64,000 nt of DNA from Afifella aestuarii (lineage in GTDB: Bacteria > Pseudomonadota > Alphaproteobacteria > Rhizobiales > Afifellaceae). Position numbers and translations under genes: made by a program. Under the pieces are notes generated by a model that searched no databases, was not told where the DNA came from, and was given only the letters and a program-made list of their open reading frames with translations. Shown here piece by piece: positions 20,535 to 30,471 of the stretch. The stretch spans positions 744,001 through 808,000 of the forward strand of contig NZ_SAUF01000005.1 in assembly GCF_004023665.1 (NCBI RefSeq), in the 5' to 3' direction. Positions within the stretch are counted from its first letter, which is position 1; each line of letters begins with the position of its first letter.

Positions 20535-22031
20535 TCAGGCGCTCTTGCGCTCGTCCGAACCGCGAGAGGCCGCGATCTCAAAAATCCGGTCGAGCGACAG
20601 ATGTTCTTCGAGATGCTGCGCCAGGGCATCGAGGACCTCTTCGACGCCCTCGTCGTAGCGCGTGCTGCTTGTCGCACCGAGATTGGCGAGGAAAGCCCCT
20701 CTGAAAGCGTCGGAGCCGAAGAGGCCGTGCGCATAGGTGCCCATGACGCGCCCATCATAGGCGACAGCCCCATCCGGGTGCCCTTCGAGCATTGCGAACG
20801 GTTCGGAGCGGCCGGGCCCCACGGTCTCGCCGACATGGATCTCGTAGCCCGAGAACTCCGCGCCCGTGGCCACATGCACGCCCCGCACTGGCACCGTCGT
20901 CTTGTCGGCGGTGAGGTTCGTGGTGACGTCGAGAAGCCCGAGACCACGCACATTCTGAGGGGCGCCTTCGATGCCGTCCTTGTCCGCGATCAGGCGGCCG
21001 AGCATCTGAAACCCTCCGCAGATCCCGAGAACGTGGCCCCCCCGGCGCACATGCGCGGCGATATCGATATCCCAGCCGGCCTCGCGCAGCGCCGCCAGAT
21101 CGGCGATCGTCGACTTCGAACCCGGAAGAAGCACGAGATCGGTGTCGCCCGGCAGCGCCTCGCCCGGCTCGAGGATGACGAGTTCGACGGACGGCTCCTG
21201 CCGCAACGGGTCGAGGTCGTCGAAATTGGCGATGCGGCCGAGACGCGGCACCACCACCTTCACGATGGCAGCACCTTTTTTCGGTGTCTCCGCGGGTTCT
21301 TCGAGCCCGAGCACATCCTCTGCCGGCAGCTTCGCGGCGCCCGGAAAATGCGGCACGACGCCGAGGCCGGCCCATCCGGTGCGCTCTTCGATGATCCGCA
21401 TACCTTCGTCAAAAAGTGTAACATCGCCACGGAAGAGATTGACGATAAATGCTTTAATTAGAGAGCGATCAGCCTCATCAAGGATCGCATGGGAGCCGAC
21501 GAGGCTCGCGATCACACCGCCGCGTTCGATATCTCCGGCGAGAATGACCGGCACATCTGCCGCCAACGCAAAGCCCATATTGGCGATATCGCCCTCACGC
21601 AGATTGACCTCTGCCGGAGAGCCAGCCCCCTCGACGACAACGATATCGGCAGCCTCGAGCTGCCGGTTGAAGCTGTCCATCACGGCGGACAGGAACTCCG
21701 GCTTGCGCACCGTGTAATCACGCGCCTTCAGCGTCGCTACGCGCCGTCCCTGCACGATCACCTGTGCGCCGATATCGCTTTCAGGCTTCAGCAGAACCGG
21801 GTTCATATGCACGGACGGCGGGACGCGGGCGGCCAGCGCCTGCGTCATCTGGGCTCGTCCGATCTCGCCACCGTCCGCCGTCACGCCGGCATTGTTCGAC
21901 ATGTTCTGCGGCTTGAAGGGTCTCACCTTGAGACCCCGATTGCTGAAAGCCCGGCAGAGGCCGGCAACCAGAAGCGACTTGCCGACATGCGAGCCGGTGC
22001 CCTGGATCATAATGGCGGGGGTACGAGACAC
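20535..22031 (-). CDS. cobQ: Cobyric acid synthase CobQ
   Basis: Glutamine- and ATP-dependent amidase of 498 aa that amidates four carboxyls of adenosylcobyrinic a,c-diamide. N-terminal dethiobiotin-synthetase-like ATPase: [18 protein letters not shown]-terminal class I glutamine amidotransferase: nucleophile Cys in [11 protein letters not shown] and the catalytic His in [12 protein letters not shown]. It is the last gene of the minus-strand cob operon, 28 bp after cobO. Confidence 0.95.
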   Translation of the reverse strand: MSRTPAIMIQGTGSHVGKSLLVAGLCRAFSNRGLKVRPFKPQNMSNNAGVTADGGEIGRAQMTQALAARVPPSVHMNPVLLKPESDIGAQVIVQGRRVATLKARDYTVRKPEFLSAVMDSFNRQLEAADIVVVEGAGSPAEVNLREGDIANMGFALAADVPVILAGDIERGGVIASLVGSHAILDEADRSLIKAFIVNLFRGDVTLFDEGMRIIEERTGWAGLGVVPHFPGAAKLPAEDVLGLEEPAETPKKGAAIVKVVVPRLGRIANFDDLDPLRQEPSVELVILEPGEALPGDTDLVLLPGSKSTIADLAALREAGWDIDIAAHVRRGGHVLGICGGFQMLGRLIADKDGIEGAPQNVRGLGLLDVTTNLTADKTTVPVRGVHVATGAEFSGYEIHVGETVGPGRSEPFAMLEGHPDGAVAYDGRVMGTYAHGLFGSDAFRGAFLANLGATSSTRYDEGVEEVLDALAQHLEEHLSLDRIFEIAASRGSDERKSA

Positions 22032-22059
22032 GGTAACTCCGAAGGGTTGGCGAAAGAGC

Positions 22060-22683
22060 CTAGAATTCGATCCCGACCTGCGCCTTCACGCCGGACCGGA
22101 ACGGGTGCTTTATCTGCGTCATCTCGGTGACGAGGTCGGCGGCCTCGATGAGCTCGTCCTTGGCGTTGCGGCCTGTCACGACGACATGCTTCATCGTCGG
22201 ACGCGCCTCGATCACCTCGAGCACTTCCTCAAGCGGCAGATAATCGTAACGCAGGACGATGTTGAGCTCGTCGAGGAGAACGAGATCGTGTTCTCCATCT
22301 TCGATCATCGCCTTGGCCTTTTCCCAGACCTCGCGCGCAGCGGCGATGTCATGCTCGCGATCCTGCGTCTCCCACGTGAAGCCCTCGCCCGTCGAGACCA
22401 CGGTGATCTGATCGGAGAACTTCTCCAGAGCGTGGCGTTCGCCCGTTTCGCGCTTGCCCTTCACGAACTGCGCGATACCGACTTTCATCCCATTGCCGAG
22501 CGCACGAAAAACGAGACCGAAGCCCGCCGTCGTCTTGCCCTTGCCCTTGCCCGTGTGAACGACGAGAAGCCCCTTCTCGATCGTCTTGGTGGCGATGATC
22601 TTGTCGCGCGCCTCTTTCTTCCGGCGCATCTTTTCGGCGTGCTTCTGGTTGAGCTCGTCCTCGCTCAGCTCTGCCTTGCTCAT
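22060..22683 (-). CDS. cobO: Cob(I)yrinic acid a,c-diamide adenosyltransferase CobO
   Basis: Corrinoid adenosyltransferase of 207 aa that transfers the 5'-deoxyadenosyl group of ATP to Co(I). The P-loop is [17 protein letters not shown] (about residues 42-58), and [16 protein letters not shown] is the Walker B region. The open frame runs upstream inside cobN, but ATG 22683 overlaps the cobN stop (ATGA) and begins the family-typical charged N-terminus [19 protein letters not shown]. Confidence 0.94.
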   Translation of the reverse strand: MSKAELSEDELNQKHAEKMRRKKEARDKIIATKTIEKGLLVVHTGKGKGKTTAGFGLVFRALGNGMKVGIAQFVKGKRETGERHALEKFSDQITVVSTGEGFTWETQDREHDIAAAREVWEKAKAMIEDGEHDLVLLDELNIVLRYDYLPLEEVLEVIEARPTMKHVVVTGRNAKDELIEAADLVTEMTQIKHPFRSGVKAQVGIEF

Positions 22684-25600
22684 AAACTTCCTCCGTTCGC
22701 GAGCTCGTGAAGTTCGTTGTGGATCGAGTTGCGCCGCGGCGCCCACAGGCCGCGCTCGATCGCTTCGTTGAAACGCGCCGCGATCTCTTTCAACGCCGGC
22801 GCATTGTTGTCGGCCAGAAAGGCGCGCACATCCTCGTCTTCGAGGTAGGCGGCATAGAGCTGGTCGAAATGGTGGTGTTTGACCGCTGGCGTCGTGGCCG
22901 CGAAGGCGAAGAGATAATCGACCGTCGCCGCGATTTCGAAGGCGCCCTTGTAACCGTGGCGCATGACGCCCTCGATCCATTTCGGATTGGCGGCACGCCC
23001 ACGCACGACGCGCGCGAGTTCTTCATCGAGACCACGGATCACCGGCCGCTCCGGACGCGAATGATCGTTGTGATAGGCTCTCGGGGCCGACCCTTTCAGC
23101 GTTTCGACGGCAGACGAGAGACCACCCTCGAACTGATAATAATCGTCGGAATCGAGAAGATCGTGCTCGCGGTTGTCCTGGTTCTGCACGATGGCGTCGG
23201 TCGTCTTAAGACGCCGCTCAAAGAGCTTTCGTGTGCGCTCGCCACCTTCACCCTCCGAACCGCCGCCATAAGCATAGGACGACCATTCAAGGAACGCTGT
23301 GGCGAGATCTCCCCGCTCCTGCCAGATGCCTTCGTCGATCAGCGCCTGAAGGCCGGCACCATAGGCCCCGGGCTTGGAACCGAAGACCCGGAAGGAGGCT
23401 GCCCGGCGCGCATCGTCCTCCCCCATCCCCGCCTCACCCAAACGGGCGCTGTCCTGGCGGATACGCGCGGCGATCGGATTGGCGTCTTCCGGTTCCTCGC
23501 GCTCCGAAACGGCAAGCACCGCCTGATGGAAGAGATCGATCTGATGCGGAAAGGCGTCACGGAAGAGGCCGGAGATACGCAACGTCACATCGATGCGCGG
23601 GCGACCGAGCTCCGAGAGCGGCACGACGTCGATGCCCGTCACACGCCCCGAGGCCTGCTCCCATACCGGGCGCGTGCCAAGAAGCGCGAGCGCCTGGGCA
23701 ATGTCGTCGCCGCCCGTGCGCATGTTCGACGTGCCCCAAACGGTGAGCGCCATCGCGGTCGGCCATTCGCCCTCGTCGGAGAAATAGCGCTCTGCCAGCA
23801 GCTGCGCCGAACGCCAGCCGAGATCGAAGGCGGCGCGCGACGGCACGCCCCGGACATCGACGGAATAGAAATTGCGTCCCGTCGGCAGGCAATCGGCGCG
23901 TCCGCGCGTCGGCGCGCCGGAAGGCCCGGGCGCCACGAAACGGCCCGACAGCGCAGCAAGCGTCGCGGCGATCTCGGCCCGGCCGGACCCATCGAGCGTC
24001 GGCGCGATCGCCTCGCGCAGTCGGGCCAACACCGCCTCGGTTTTTGGGCCCGGTGCATCGCGAGGCAGAGACAGGTTGGCTCCGTCGCCCGAAAGCGGAA
24101 CATGGAGCGTGTCATCGGACGTCAGCGCGCCGGCCACGGGTGTTACCGCAGGACCTCCGTCGACCACTTCCAGCACCTTTTCAGGTTCCGCTGAAGGCCC
24201 GCCCGCCTCAGCTTCGGGAACGGCCGCCTCCACGAGCGCCGCCGCAAAGATCTCCAGCCGCTCCACCGTGTCGCCGTTGGTACGCCAGGCTGCGTCAGTG
24301 AGATCCGCCAGGAGCTTTGGCCGTTTTCCTTCCCAGCGCTCATGGAGCACGCAATCGAGCGGGTCGAAGCGCAATTCGAAATCATCGGCGAGTGCGCGCA
24401 AAAGCGAGGCATCCCCGGCCTCGCCTCCGCCGCGGGGCACACGGGCGAGTGCGGCGAGCGTATCGGTCCTCAGCCGCCTGGCCGGAGACTGACCCAGAAT
24501 GTGCAACCCGTCGCGAATCTGCAGCTCTTTCAGATCGCAGATCTGCTCGTCGAGCTTGAGAATGATTTCCTCGCGCGATTCCTTGCCCGACGCGATCCCG
24601 AGATCGGCCAGAAAACCTTCGCTTTCCGCTCGCTCCACGATCGCTTCGGCGACCTTTTTCGAGCGCCGCGGATCGACGAGGTCGGCGGCCGCATATTCGT
24701 CGATCAGATATTCAAGCTCGGCCGCCGCGCCGTGGCTTTCGGCGCGTGTCATCGGCGGCATCAGATGGTCGATGACGACCGCGGCCGCGCGCCGCTTCGC
24801 CTGCGCCCCTTCGCCTGGATCGTTGACGATGAAAGGATAGACGAGCGGCACGGGCCCGAGGGTGGCCTCGGGAAAGCAATCCTGTGACAGCGCAAGCGCC
24901 TTGCCCGGCAGCCATTCCTGGTTGCCGTGCTTGCCCATATGAACGAGCGCATCGGCCGCGAATGAGCGCCGCAGGAAGGCATAAAAGGCGAAATAGCCAT
25001 GCGGCGGCACGAGCGCCGGGTCATGATAGCTCGTCTTCGGATCGACGTTGTAGCCGCGCGCCGGCTGCACGCCGATGACGACATGACCGAAGCGATGCAG
25101 CGCGAGCGCAAAGGCACCTTCGCCAGGATCGAAGAAAGGATCGTCTTCAGCCCGACCCCAGGCCGCCTCGACCTCGCTCTGCACGTTCTCCGGCAGCGCG
25201 CGGAAGAATTCTCGATAATCCTTGAGCGAAAGCCGTTCGCCGCCCGTGCGCTCGACCCGTCCGTCGATCGCGTTCGTGGGCCCGGCGAGGATCGTCTGCA
25301 TCAAGGCCTCGCCCGTCTCGGGCGCGCCCTCGGTGTCATAGCCAGCCTCGGCCATCGCCGTCAGGAGCCGCACCGTCGATTCGGGTGCATCGAGACCGAC
25401 ACCGTTTGCGAGCCGGCCATCCTTGTTCGGATAGTTCGACAGAACGATGCCGATATGTTTCGACGCGTTCGGCTTCGTCGAAAGCTGCGCCCAGGCCGCC
25501 GCGAGATCGGCAACGAAGGCGACGCGGTCGGCAAGCGGGCGATGCGCCATCGGCCGGCACTGCGTGCGCGGCTCGAAAGCCCCTTCTTCCTTGAACGAAA

Positions 25601-26564
25601 TGGCACGGGCGATGAGACGTCCGTCGACCTCCGGCAGCACCACGTTCATGGTAAGATCGGAGGGTGAGAGACCGCGCGGATGTTCACGCCAGATCGCCTC
25701 GGACACACCTGCGAACGTCACCTGAAGAACCGGCCGCCTTCCGCCATCGAGAACGGTCTCGGCAGACGGATCGCCGGTCTTGCCGAGTGCGAAGGCGGTG
25801 GCGTTCAGGATGAGCGCAGGATCGTGTTCCTGAAACAGCCCCGTTACGAACTCTTTGTCCGCCGCCGCCTTGAGGCTTGAGACGAAAACCGGAAGCGGCC
25901 GCAGCCCCCGTTCGGCAAGAGCCGCAGAAAGCGCTTCCACCGGCGCCGTCTGACCCGATTGCACGAGGGCGCGGTAGAAGACGATTGCCGCAGTCGGCCC
26001 CTCGCCCTCAAGCTTCCGTCCGCCCTCGTAGACGCCGAAAGCCGGCACGTTCTTCGGTGGCGAAGGCGCCTCGTCATACCCGAGAAGATGGCCCGAGAAC
26101 CGCAACGCGTTTTCGAAATTCTCCGCCCCTCCCTCGACCAGATAGGACCAGAGAAGCCGCGTTTCGTCGGCGCCGAGCGTGCCCTCGGCCGCAAGGTCGC
26201 CGTCCCATTTGGTATCGCCCGGCATCAGCGCCACTTTGGCGCCTGAGCCGCGCGCGATCCGCAGCGTCTCCTCGACGCCGTAGCGCCAATAGCCGACGCC
26301 GCCGAGAAGCCGAACGACGATCAGCTTCGCCTCGGCCAGCACTTTCTCGACATAGAGATCGACCGAATAGGGATGCGCGAGCGACATCCAATTGGCGAGT
26401 CGAATGGCCGGAAAATCATCCGGCAGTCGGCTCGCCGCCGCTGCCAACCCGGCAATCTCGGTGTCGGCTGCGGAAAGGATGACGATGTCGCCCGGGCTCT
26501 GATCGAGATCAACCGCTTCGGAGGCCGCGTCGAGCCCCCGAATCTGGCCCTTGAAGATATGCAA
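22680..26564 (-). CDS. cobN: Cobaltochelatase subunit CobN
   Basis: Large subunit (1294 aa) of the ATP-dependent aerobic cobaltochelatase that inserts Co2+ into hydrogenobyrinic a,c-diamide; CobS and CobT, its partners, are not in this window. Typical segments include PGDTKWDG, LVHMGKHGNQEWLPGKALALS (His/Glu pair for metal/substrate) and YAYGGGSEG near the C-terminus. I place the start at TTG 26564, not at the upstream ATG 26606: a GGAGG lies 6 nt before the TTG, it begins 1 nt after the cobW stop, and the family starts MHI near here. Its stop overlaps cobO. Confidence 0.94.
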   Translation of the reverse strand: MHIFKGQIRGLDAASEAVDLDQSPGDIVILSAADTEIAGLAAAASRLPDDFPAIRLANWMSLAHPYSVDLYVEKVLAEAKLIVVRLLGGVGYWRYGVEETLRIARGSGAKVALMPGDTKWDGDLAAEGTLGADETRLLWSYLVEGGAENFENALRFSGHLLGYDEAPSPPKNVPAFGVYEGGRKLEGEGPTAAIVFYRALVQSGQTAPVEALSAALAERGLRPLPVFVSSLKAAADKEFVTGLFQEHDPALILNATAFALGKTGDPSAETVLDGGRRPVLQVTFAGVSEAIWREHPRGLSPSDLTMNVVLPEVDGRLIARAISFKEEGAFEPRTQCRPMAHRPLADRVAFVADLAAAWAQLSTKPNASKHIGIVLSNYPNKDGRLANGVGLDAPESTVRLLTAMAEAGYDTEGAPETGEALMQTILAGPTNAIDGRVERTGGERLSLKDYREFFRALPENVQSEVEAAWGRAEDDPFFDPGEGAFALALHRFGHVVIGVQPARGYNVDPKTSYHDPALVPPHGYFAFYAFLRRSFAADALVHMGKHGNQEWLPGKALALSQDCFPEATLGPVPLVYPFIVNDPGEGAQAKRRAAAVVIDHLMPPMTRAESHGAAAELEYLIDEYAAADLVDPRRSKKVAEAIVERAESEGFLADLGIASGKESREEIILKLDEQICDLKELQIRDGLHILGQSPARRLRTDTLAALARVPRGGGEAGDASLLRALADDFELRFDPLDCVLHERWEGKRPKLLADLTDAAWRTNGDTVERLEIFAAALVEAAVPEAEAGGPSAEPEKVLEVVDGGPAVTPVAGALTSDDTLHVPLSGDGANLSLPRDAPGPKTEAVLARLREAIAPTLDGSGRAEIAATLAALSGRFVAPGPSGAPTRGRADCLPTGRNFYSVDVRGVPSRAAFDLGWRSAQLLAERYFSDEGEWPTAMALTVWGTSNMRTGGDDIAQALALLGTRPVWEQASGRVTGIDVVPLSELGRPRIDVTLRISGLFRDAFPHQIDLFHQAVLAVSEREEPEDANPIAARIRQDSARLGEAGMGEDDARRAASFRVFGSKPGAYGAGLQALIDEGIWQERGDLATAFLEWSSYAYGGGSEGEGGERTRKLFERRLKTTDAIVQNQDNREHDLLDSDDYYQFEGGLSSAVETLKGSAPRAYHNDHSRPERPVIRGLDEELARVVRGRAANPKWIEGVMRHGYKGAFEIAATVDYLFAFAATTPAVKHHHFDQLYAAYLEDEDVRAFLADNNAPALKEIAARFNEAIERGLWAPRRNSIHNELHELANGGSL

Positions 26565-26565
26565 T

Positions 26566-27600
26566 TCAGCCTCCGAGGGCCTCCGTGACGGCTGCCCGAT
26601 CGACATCGGACAGGCCGATCACCACGAGCTTCGGCTCGCCCGACGATTCACCGTTGCCGCGGTCGAACCAGCTCTCCAGCCTCTGACCCACGGCCTGGAC
26701 GACCAGCGGCACCTTTTTGCCGTCGATCGCAAGGCGACCCTTGATGCGCAGAACGCCAGGCATGGCGAGCGCCTTGGTGATGCGTGCTTCGGCCTCGGCC
26801 TTGTCCGACGCGGTCACGGCGATGCTGAAGGAATCGAAATCGTCGTGCTCGTGCTCCTCGCCTTCCATCTCATGGTGCGAAAGCCGGGTCTCGCTGTCGT
26901 CCTCCGCCCCGGCCCCAACACCCAGGAGGACCTCCGGCGGCACGATGCCGTGTGTGGCACGGATGAGCGACGCAGCGACGCGCTTGTCCTCTCCGACGCG
27001 CTTTTCCACGCGCAGCATGCCCGCTTCATCAACGAGATCGCTCTTTGACAGGATGATGAGATCGGCACAGCGCAGCTGATCCTCGAACAATTCCTCGATC
27101 GGATCGTCATGGTCGAGCGACTGGTCGGCTTCGCGTTGCGCGACGAGCTTCGCTTCGTCGCTCGCCATACGCCCGGCCGCGACGGCCTCGGCATCGACGA
27201 CGGTCACCACCCCGTCAACGGTCACCCGGTCGCGGACCGCAGGCCAGGCGAAGGCTTTGACGAGCGGCTGCGGAAGAGCGAGCCCCGAGGTCTCGATGAC
27301 GATGTGATCGAGCGCCTGGCCGCGTGCGAGGAGCCCCTCCATCGCCGGCAAAAAGTCGTCCGCCACCGTGCAGCAGATGCAGCCGTTGGAGAGCTCGACG
27401 ATATCCTCCTCACCGCAGGCGGGGCTGCCGCAATCGGATAGAAGCCCGCCATCGAAGCCCGTATCGCCGAACTCGTTGACGATGAGGGCAATTTTTCTGC
27501 CGTTCGCGTTTTCGAGGATGTGGCGGATGATCGTCGTCTTTCCGGCTCCAAGGAAGCCGGTGATGATCGTCGCGGGAATGCGTTCCGAAGGGTTTGTCAT
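26566..27600 (-). CDS. cobW: CobW GTPase (cobalt/cobalamin metallochaperone)
   Basis: G3E-family GTPase of 344 aa proposed to supply Co2+ to CobNST. P-loop GFLGAGKTTIIRHIL, metal-binding CxCC motif in LSNGCICCTVADDF, SKSDLVDE as the guanine-specificity region, and a His-rich stretch (HHEMEGEEHEHDD, about residue 245) before the C-terminal CobW_C domain. Start ATG 27600 overlaps the cobP stop (27597-27600), a translational-coupling ATGA. Confidence 0.95.
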   Translation of the reverse strand: MTNPSERIPATIITGFLGAGKTTIIRHILENANGRKIALIVNEFGDTGFDGGLLSDCGSPACGEEDIVELSNGCICCTVADDFLPAMEGLLARGQALDHIVIETSGLALPQPLVKAFAWPAVRDRVTVDGVVTVVDAEAVAAGRMASDEAKLVAQREADQSLDHDDPIEELFEDQLRCADLIILSKSDLVDEAGMLRVEKRVGEDKRVAASLIRATHGIVPPEVLLGVGAGAEDDSETRLSHHEMEGEEHEHDDFDSFSIAVTASDKAEAEARITKALAMPGVLRIKGRLAIDGKKVPLVVQAVGQRLESWFDRGNGESSGEPKLVVIGLSDVDRAAVTEALGG

Positions 27601-28127
27601 AAAGGAAGCTGTCCTTTCAGTGCCAGAGGCAGTCCGGCCGCCATGAAGACGACCAGCTCCGCCGAGCGGGCGATTTCCTGGTTGAGACGGCCCTGCGCAT
27701 CGCGGAAGCGACGAGCCAGGGCGTTGTCGGGGACTATGCCGAGGCCGAGCTCGTTGGAGACGAGGACGACGGGGCCTTTCGCCGCGGCAAGGGCTGCGCA
27801 GAGGTCGCGCGTACGCACGGCAATGTCCTCTTCGGCGAACAAAATGTTGGAAAGCCAGAGTGTGAGGCAGTCGACGAGCAGGGCGCGCTCCGGCGCGGCC
27901 TCCCGGGCGAGGACGTCCGCAAGCGCGACCGGCTCCTCGACGGTGCGCCATGCCGGTCCGCGCCGGGCCTGATGTGCGGCGATACGCTCACCCATCTCCG
28001 CATCGTTGTCCGCGGGAGGACACGTCGCGACGTAGACGGGGTTGAGCCCGCTTTCCTCCACGAGGCGTTCCGCATAGGCGCTTTTTCCCGAGCGGGCGCC
28101 GCCCAAAACGAGTGCCGTGGTTATCAT
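27597..28127 (-). CDS. cobP: Adenosylcobinamide kinase / guanylyltransferase CobP
   Basis: Bifunctional enzyme of 176 aa that phosphorylates adenosylcobinamide and adds GMP. The P-loop is GGARSGKSAYAERL at the N-terminus; WLSNIL and VSNELGLGIVPDN are family signatures. It is the first recognised gene of the cobP-W-N-O-Q operon. No strong ribosome site precedes the ATG; instead a short frame (28124-28255) with its own GAGG overlaps the start by ATGA, which could couple translation. Confidence 0.94.
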   Translation of the reverse strand: MITTALVLGGARSGKSAYAERLVEESGLNPVYVATCPPADNDAEMGERIAAHQARRGPAWRTVEEPVALADVLAREAAPERALLVDCLTLWLSNILFAEEDIAVRTRDLCAALAAAKGPVVLVSNELGLGIVPDNALARRFRDAQGRLNQEIARSAELVVFMAAGLPLALKGQLPL

Positions 28128-28255
28128 GAGGATTTCGCGGAGCGTTTCCGCGCCAGGGGCAAGGCAGACGACGCGAGCGGTCGGATGCTTACCGTCCAGC
28201 CGGTCGCAACAAAGGCCGCATGACCCACGGCCATGCCTTGAACGTGAGGAAACAT
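28124..28255 (-). CDS. Possible 43-codon leader ORF coupled to cobP
   Basis: Short frame starting ATG 28255, preceded by GAGG 5 nt upstream, and ending in TGA that overlaps the cobP ATG. The peptide is basic at its end (LARKRSAKSS) and has no recognised domain. It lies between the cobalamin riboswitch and cobP. It may simply deliver ribosomes to cobP, which lacks its own clear ribosome site, or be chance. Confidence 0.3.
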   Translation of the reverse strand: MFPHVQGMAVGHAAFVATGWTVSIRPLASSALPLARKRSAKSS

Positions 28256-28464
28256 GACTGCCTCAATGGCAGCGCGGCAAAGATGCGTTTTCTGAAAGAT
28301 CAGGCGGCAGACACCGCCCGCGTATGGAAGCGAAACCGCTTTGCACGGTGCGCAGATCGTTGGCGATCAATGCGGCGCACCCGGCTCGAGCCCTGGATGG
28401 AATCGCCGACGGAAATGTTCCGGAACTTTGCATGCTATCCCCTTTGCCGTCCCTCCGACGGCGT

Positions 28465-28655
28465 TCGAGTTGCCCTGGTCCGGCAGGTCTCCTGGCTTGC
28501 GGGTCTCCGCCCCATCTGCGCCTTCCCGTTGCCGGTGGCTTATGCAGGGGGGCTCGCCGCGTACAGTTGCGGGGGCAGCTGCGGATGAGGGATCCCGATC
28601 TGGGTCATCCCTGCCGCATTCCCTTTTGATCCCCAGGTGCTGTGCACCATTCGGG
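28465..28655 (-). ncRNA. Cobalamin (AdoCbl) riboswitch upstream of cobP
   Basis: The conserved blocks occur in the correct order on the minus strand. AAAAGGGAA lies at 28619-28627, GCCCCCGCAACTGTA at 28562-28576, a CCGGCAACGGGAAGGC-like block near 28525-28540, and the B12 box AAGCCAGGAGACCTGCC at 28482-28498. It lies ~340 nt before cobP and should repress the cob operon when adenosylcobalamin is abundant. I could not resolve the expression platform; the end points are approximate. Confidence 0.95.
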
Positions 28656-28675
28656 AACCGGAACCATTTCAAAGA

Positions 28676-29119
28676 CTAAACGGAATCGGAAGACTGTCGC
28701 AAGCGCGATTCCGCCGATCGCTCCGTTTCGCTCAAGCGGGTCTCGCCCGGCGAAACGAACGGTGTTTGCGAATCGATTTTTCCGGCAACGGGTCCCTTCC
28801 CGCGGCCATTTCCTGCGGGCGCGGCCACGTCGAATCGCCGCGCCACGCTCGGATAGCGCGTGTAGATCCACACGGTGAACCGCCGCCGCCAACGCCGCAC
28901 CGCGGGAATATCGATCGACAACACGATCAGCCCGAGCGGCAGCATCCACAGGCCGAGCACCGGCAGGAAGGCGAAGAGACCGCCGAGAACCAGCAGAATC
29001 CCTATACCGACACGCAGAAGCGGGCTGTGCGGCAGAGGCATCTGCCGGCCAAAAAGATGGAGGCGCGAGCGCCGCTTCCTGTCGTTCTTTACCACTTCAG
29101 CTTCCTGCCTGTTTTGCAT
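28676..29119 (-). CDS. Small membrane protein of unknown function (PGPGW-like)
   Basis: 147 aa. The middle holds two closely spaced hydrophobic helices (about residues 36-70: IGILLVLGGLFAFLPVLG, MLPLGLIVLSI) followed by a basic stretch (VRRWRRRF). The pattern resembles short PGPGW-type transmembrane proteins common in Rhizobiales, but the PGPGW core itself is not present. The C-terminal third is polar and low in structure. It lies immediately upstream of the riboswitch on the same strand; no functional link is evident. Confidence 0.65.
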   Translation of the reverse strand: MQNRQEAEVVKNDRKRRSRLHLFGRQMPLPHSPLLRVGIGILLVLGGLFAFLPVLGLWMLPLGLIVLSIDIPAVRRWRRRFTVWIYTRYPSVARRFDVAAPAGNGRGKGPVAGKIDSQTPFVSPGETRLSETERSAESRLRQSSDSV

Positions 29120-29185
29120 GCGTCAAAAATGGGCTGCGAAAGGATGCTTGCAATGCCCGATGAGTTTGGTATATCGCGCCCCAAT

Positions 29186-29261
29186 TCCCCGGTAGCTCAG
29201 TTGGTAGAGCAAGCGGCTGTTAACCGCTGGGTCGCTGGTTCGAGTCCGGCCCGGGGAGCCA
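29186..29261 (+). tRNA. tRNA-Asn (GTT)
   Basis: Complete cloverleaf of 76 nt with encoded CCA. Acceptor TCCCCGG/CCGGGGA, anticodon loop CTGTTAA (anticodon GTT), T loop GGTTCGAGTCC. Confidence 0.97.
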
Positions 29262-29727
29262 CCTTCCTTCTCTTCTCATCCCACGATCCCGTCGAAACCG
29301 TGTCTTCACGGTGGGTGCCAAAAACTGTGAGCACCCGGAACGGTCTGGCCAGGGCAACGTCGCCTGGCCATTCACACGCCGCTCCCGCTTCTATCGACAC
29401 GAACAGAATCGAAAACGATCGCCGTTCGACCTCGAAGGCGGGGTTCACGAAGAGATTCGCAGCGCGCCCAGCTCCGCGCAGAATCAGGCGTCTCCACGCC
29501 GCAGCGGATGTGCAGAACATGATCGAACGCAGAAATATTCGCGACGACCTCTCACCCGCCCTCGATATTGAGTCGAAAGCAACTTGATTGTTATCATATG
29601 TATCGGCGCACGATATCATGCCGAGATGAAGTATCTTCATTTCGATTAGTTTTTCTGGACACAATATATAAGCTGGAATAAAGGGGTGGCTGATATTCTA
29701 CATTGAGATACGCCCTCCCCCGATGCA
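29262..29727. other. Non-coding gap between tRNA-Asn and azlC
   Basis: 466 bp without a credible gene. A 155-codon minus-strand frame crosses the tRNA and is rejected. A small hairpin (29297-29312, arms ACCGTG/CACGGT) lies 36 nt past the tRNA. Another (29626-29640, arms ATGAAG/CTTCAT) is followed by a T-rich run and could be a weak terminator. The last ~150 bp are AT-richer and probably hold the azlC promoter. Confidence 0.45.
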
Positions 29728-30471
29728 ATGACAGACTCCCCAGACCTCTCCAGCGACGAAGAGGCGTCCGCAGGACACGTTTTCCGTATCGCCGTCGGTG
29801 ACGCTCTCGTCGTGATTCTCACTTTCCTCGTGATGTTCATGGGCGTCGGCCAGCTCAGCGCTGAAGCTGGCCTTAACGCCGTGCAGACCGCATTGATGAC
29901 CAGCCTCACGGTCGCCGCGCCCGCTCAGGCTGCCGCCATGCAGATCCTGACGAGCGAGGGCGCAACCGCCGGGGCCTGGGCCGCGGCCGTTGTCGCCGTC
30001 ATCATCGTCAATCTCCGCTTCATCGTCATGGTCGCCTCGGTCCTGGCGCGCTTGCCGGAGACGACATTCTGGCGCGCTTTGGGCGGCGTCGGGCTGATTT
30101 CGGCAAGCTCCTTCGCCGTCATCCTCCCCCGCCTCATGGAAGAGCCGCCTCCACGGCCGATTCTCTATTGCGGCATGGTCGGAGGCATGTGCTCGCTCTC
30201 CGCCGTCATCGGCGCCGTGGCCGGCCATCAGCTCGCAGCCTCCGTGCCGGTCATCGTCGGCGCGACTTTGGGCGCCATGATCCCGATCTATTTCGCCACG
30301 CTGATCGCCCGCCAGAAGAAGCTGCGCCCTTTGATGGTGAACGCTCTCTTCGGCGCACTTCTCGTGCCGCTCGGCGTGCCCTTCATGGGCGCATCCGCGC
30401 TCCTCGTCCTGCCTCTCATCGTGGCAGGCCTCAGCATGCTGGTCGATCAAGGAAAACAAGGAAATGCCTGA
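29728..30471 (+). CDS. azlC: AzlC family branched-chain amino acid exporter, large subunit
   Basis: Membrane protein of 247 aa with about seven hydrophobic segments, homologous to AzlC/YgaZ, which with AzlD/YgaH exports branched-chain amino acids. IVNLRFIVMVASV in the third segment is the family signature. It overlaps azlD by 8 nt, so the two are made together. The cytoplasmic N-terminus (MTDSPDLSSDEE) is acidic. Substrate is inferred from the family only. Confidence 0.88.
   Translation: MTDSPDLSSDEEASAGHVFRIAVGDALVVILTFLVMFMGVGQLSAEAGLNAVQTALMTSLTVAAPAQAAAMQILTSEGATAGAWAAAVVAVIIVNLRFIVMVASVLARLPETTFWRALGGVGLISASSFAVILPRLMEEPPPRPILYCGMVGGMCSLSAVIGAVAGHQLAASVPVIVGATLGAMIPIYFATLIARQKKLRPLMVNALFGALLVPLGVPFMGASALLVLPLIVAGLSMLVDQGKQGNA

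Noticed and set aside
22707-24194. Long plus-strand frame (495 codons) within cobN
   Set aside because: Antisense shadow of a well-conserved gene in GC-rich DNA; the composition is Arg-rich and no family fits.
29197-29664. 155-codon minus-strand frame over tRNA-Asn
   Set aside because: It is antisense to a complete tRNA gene and resembles no protein family.
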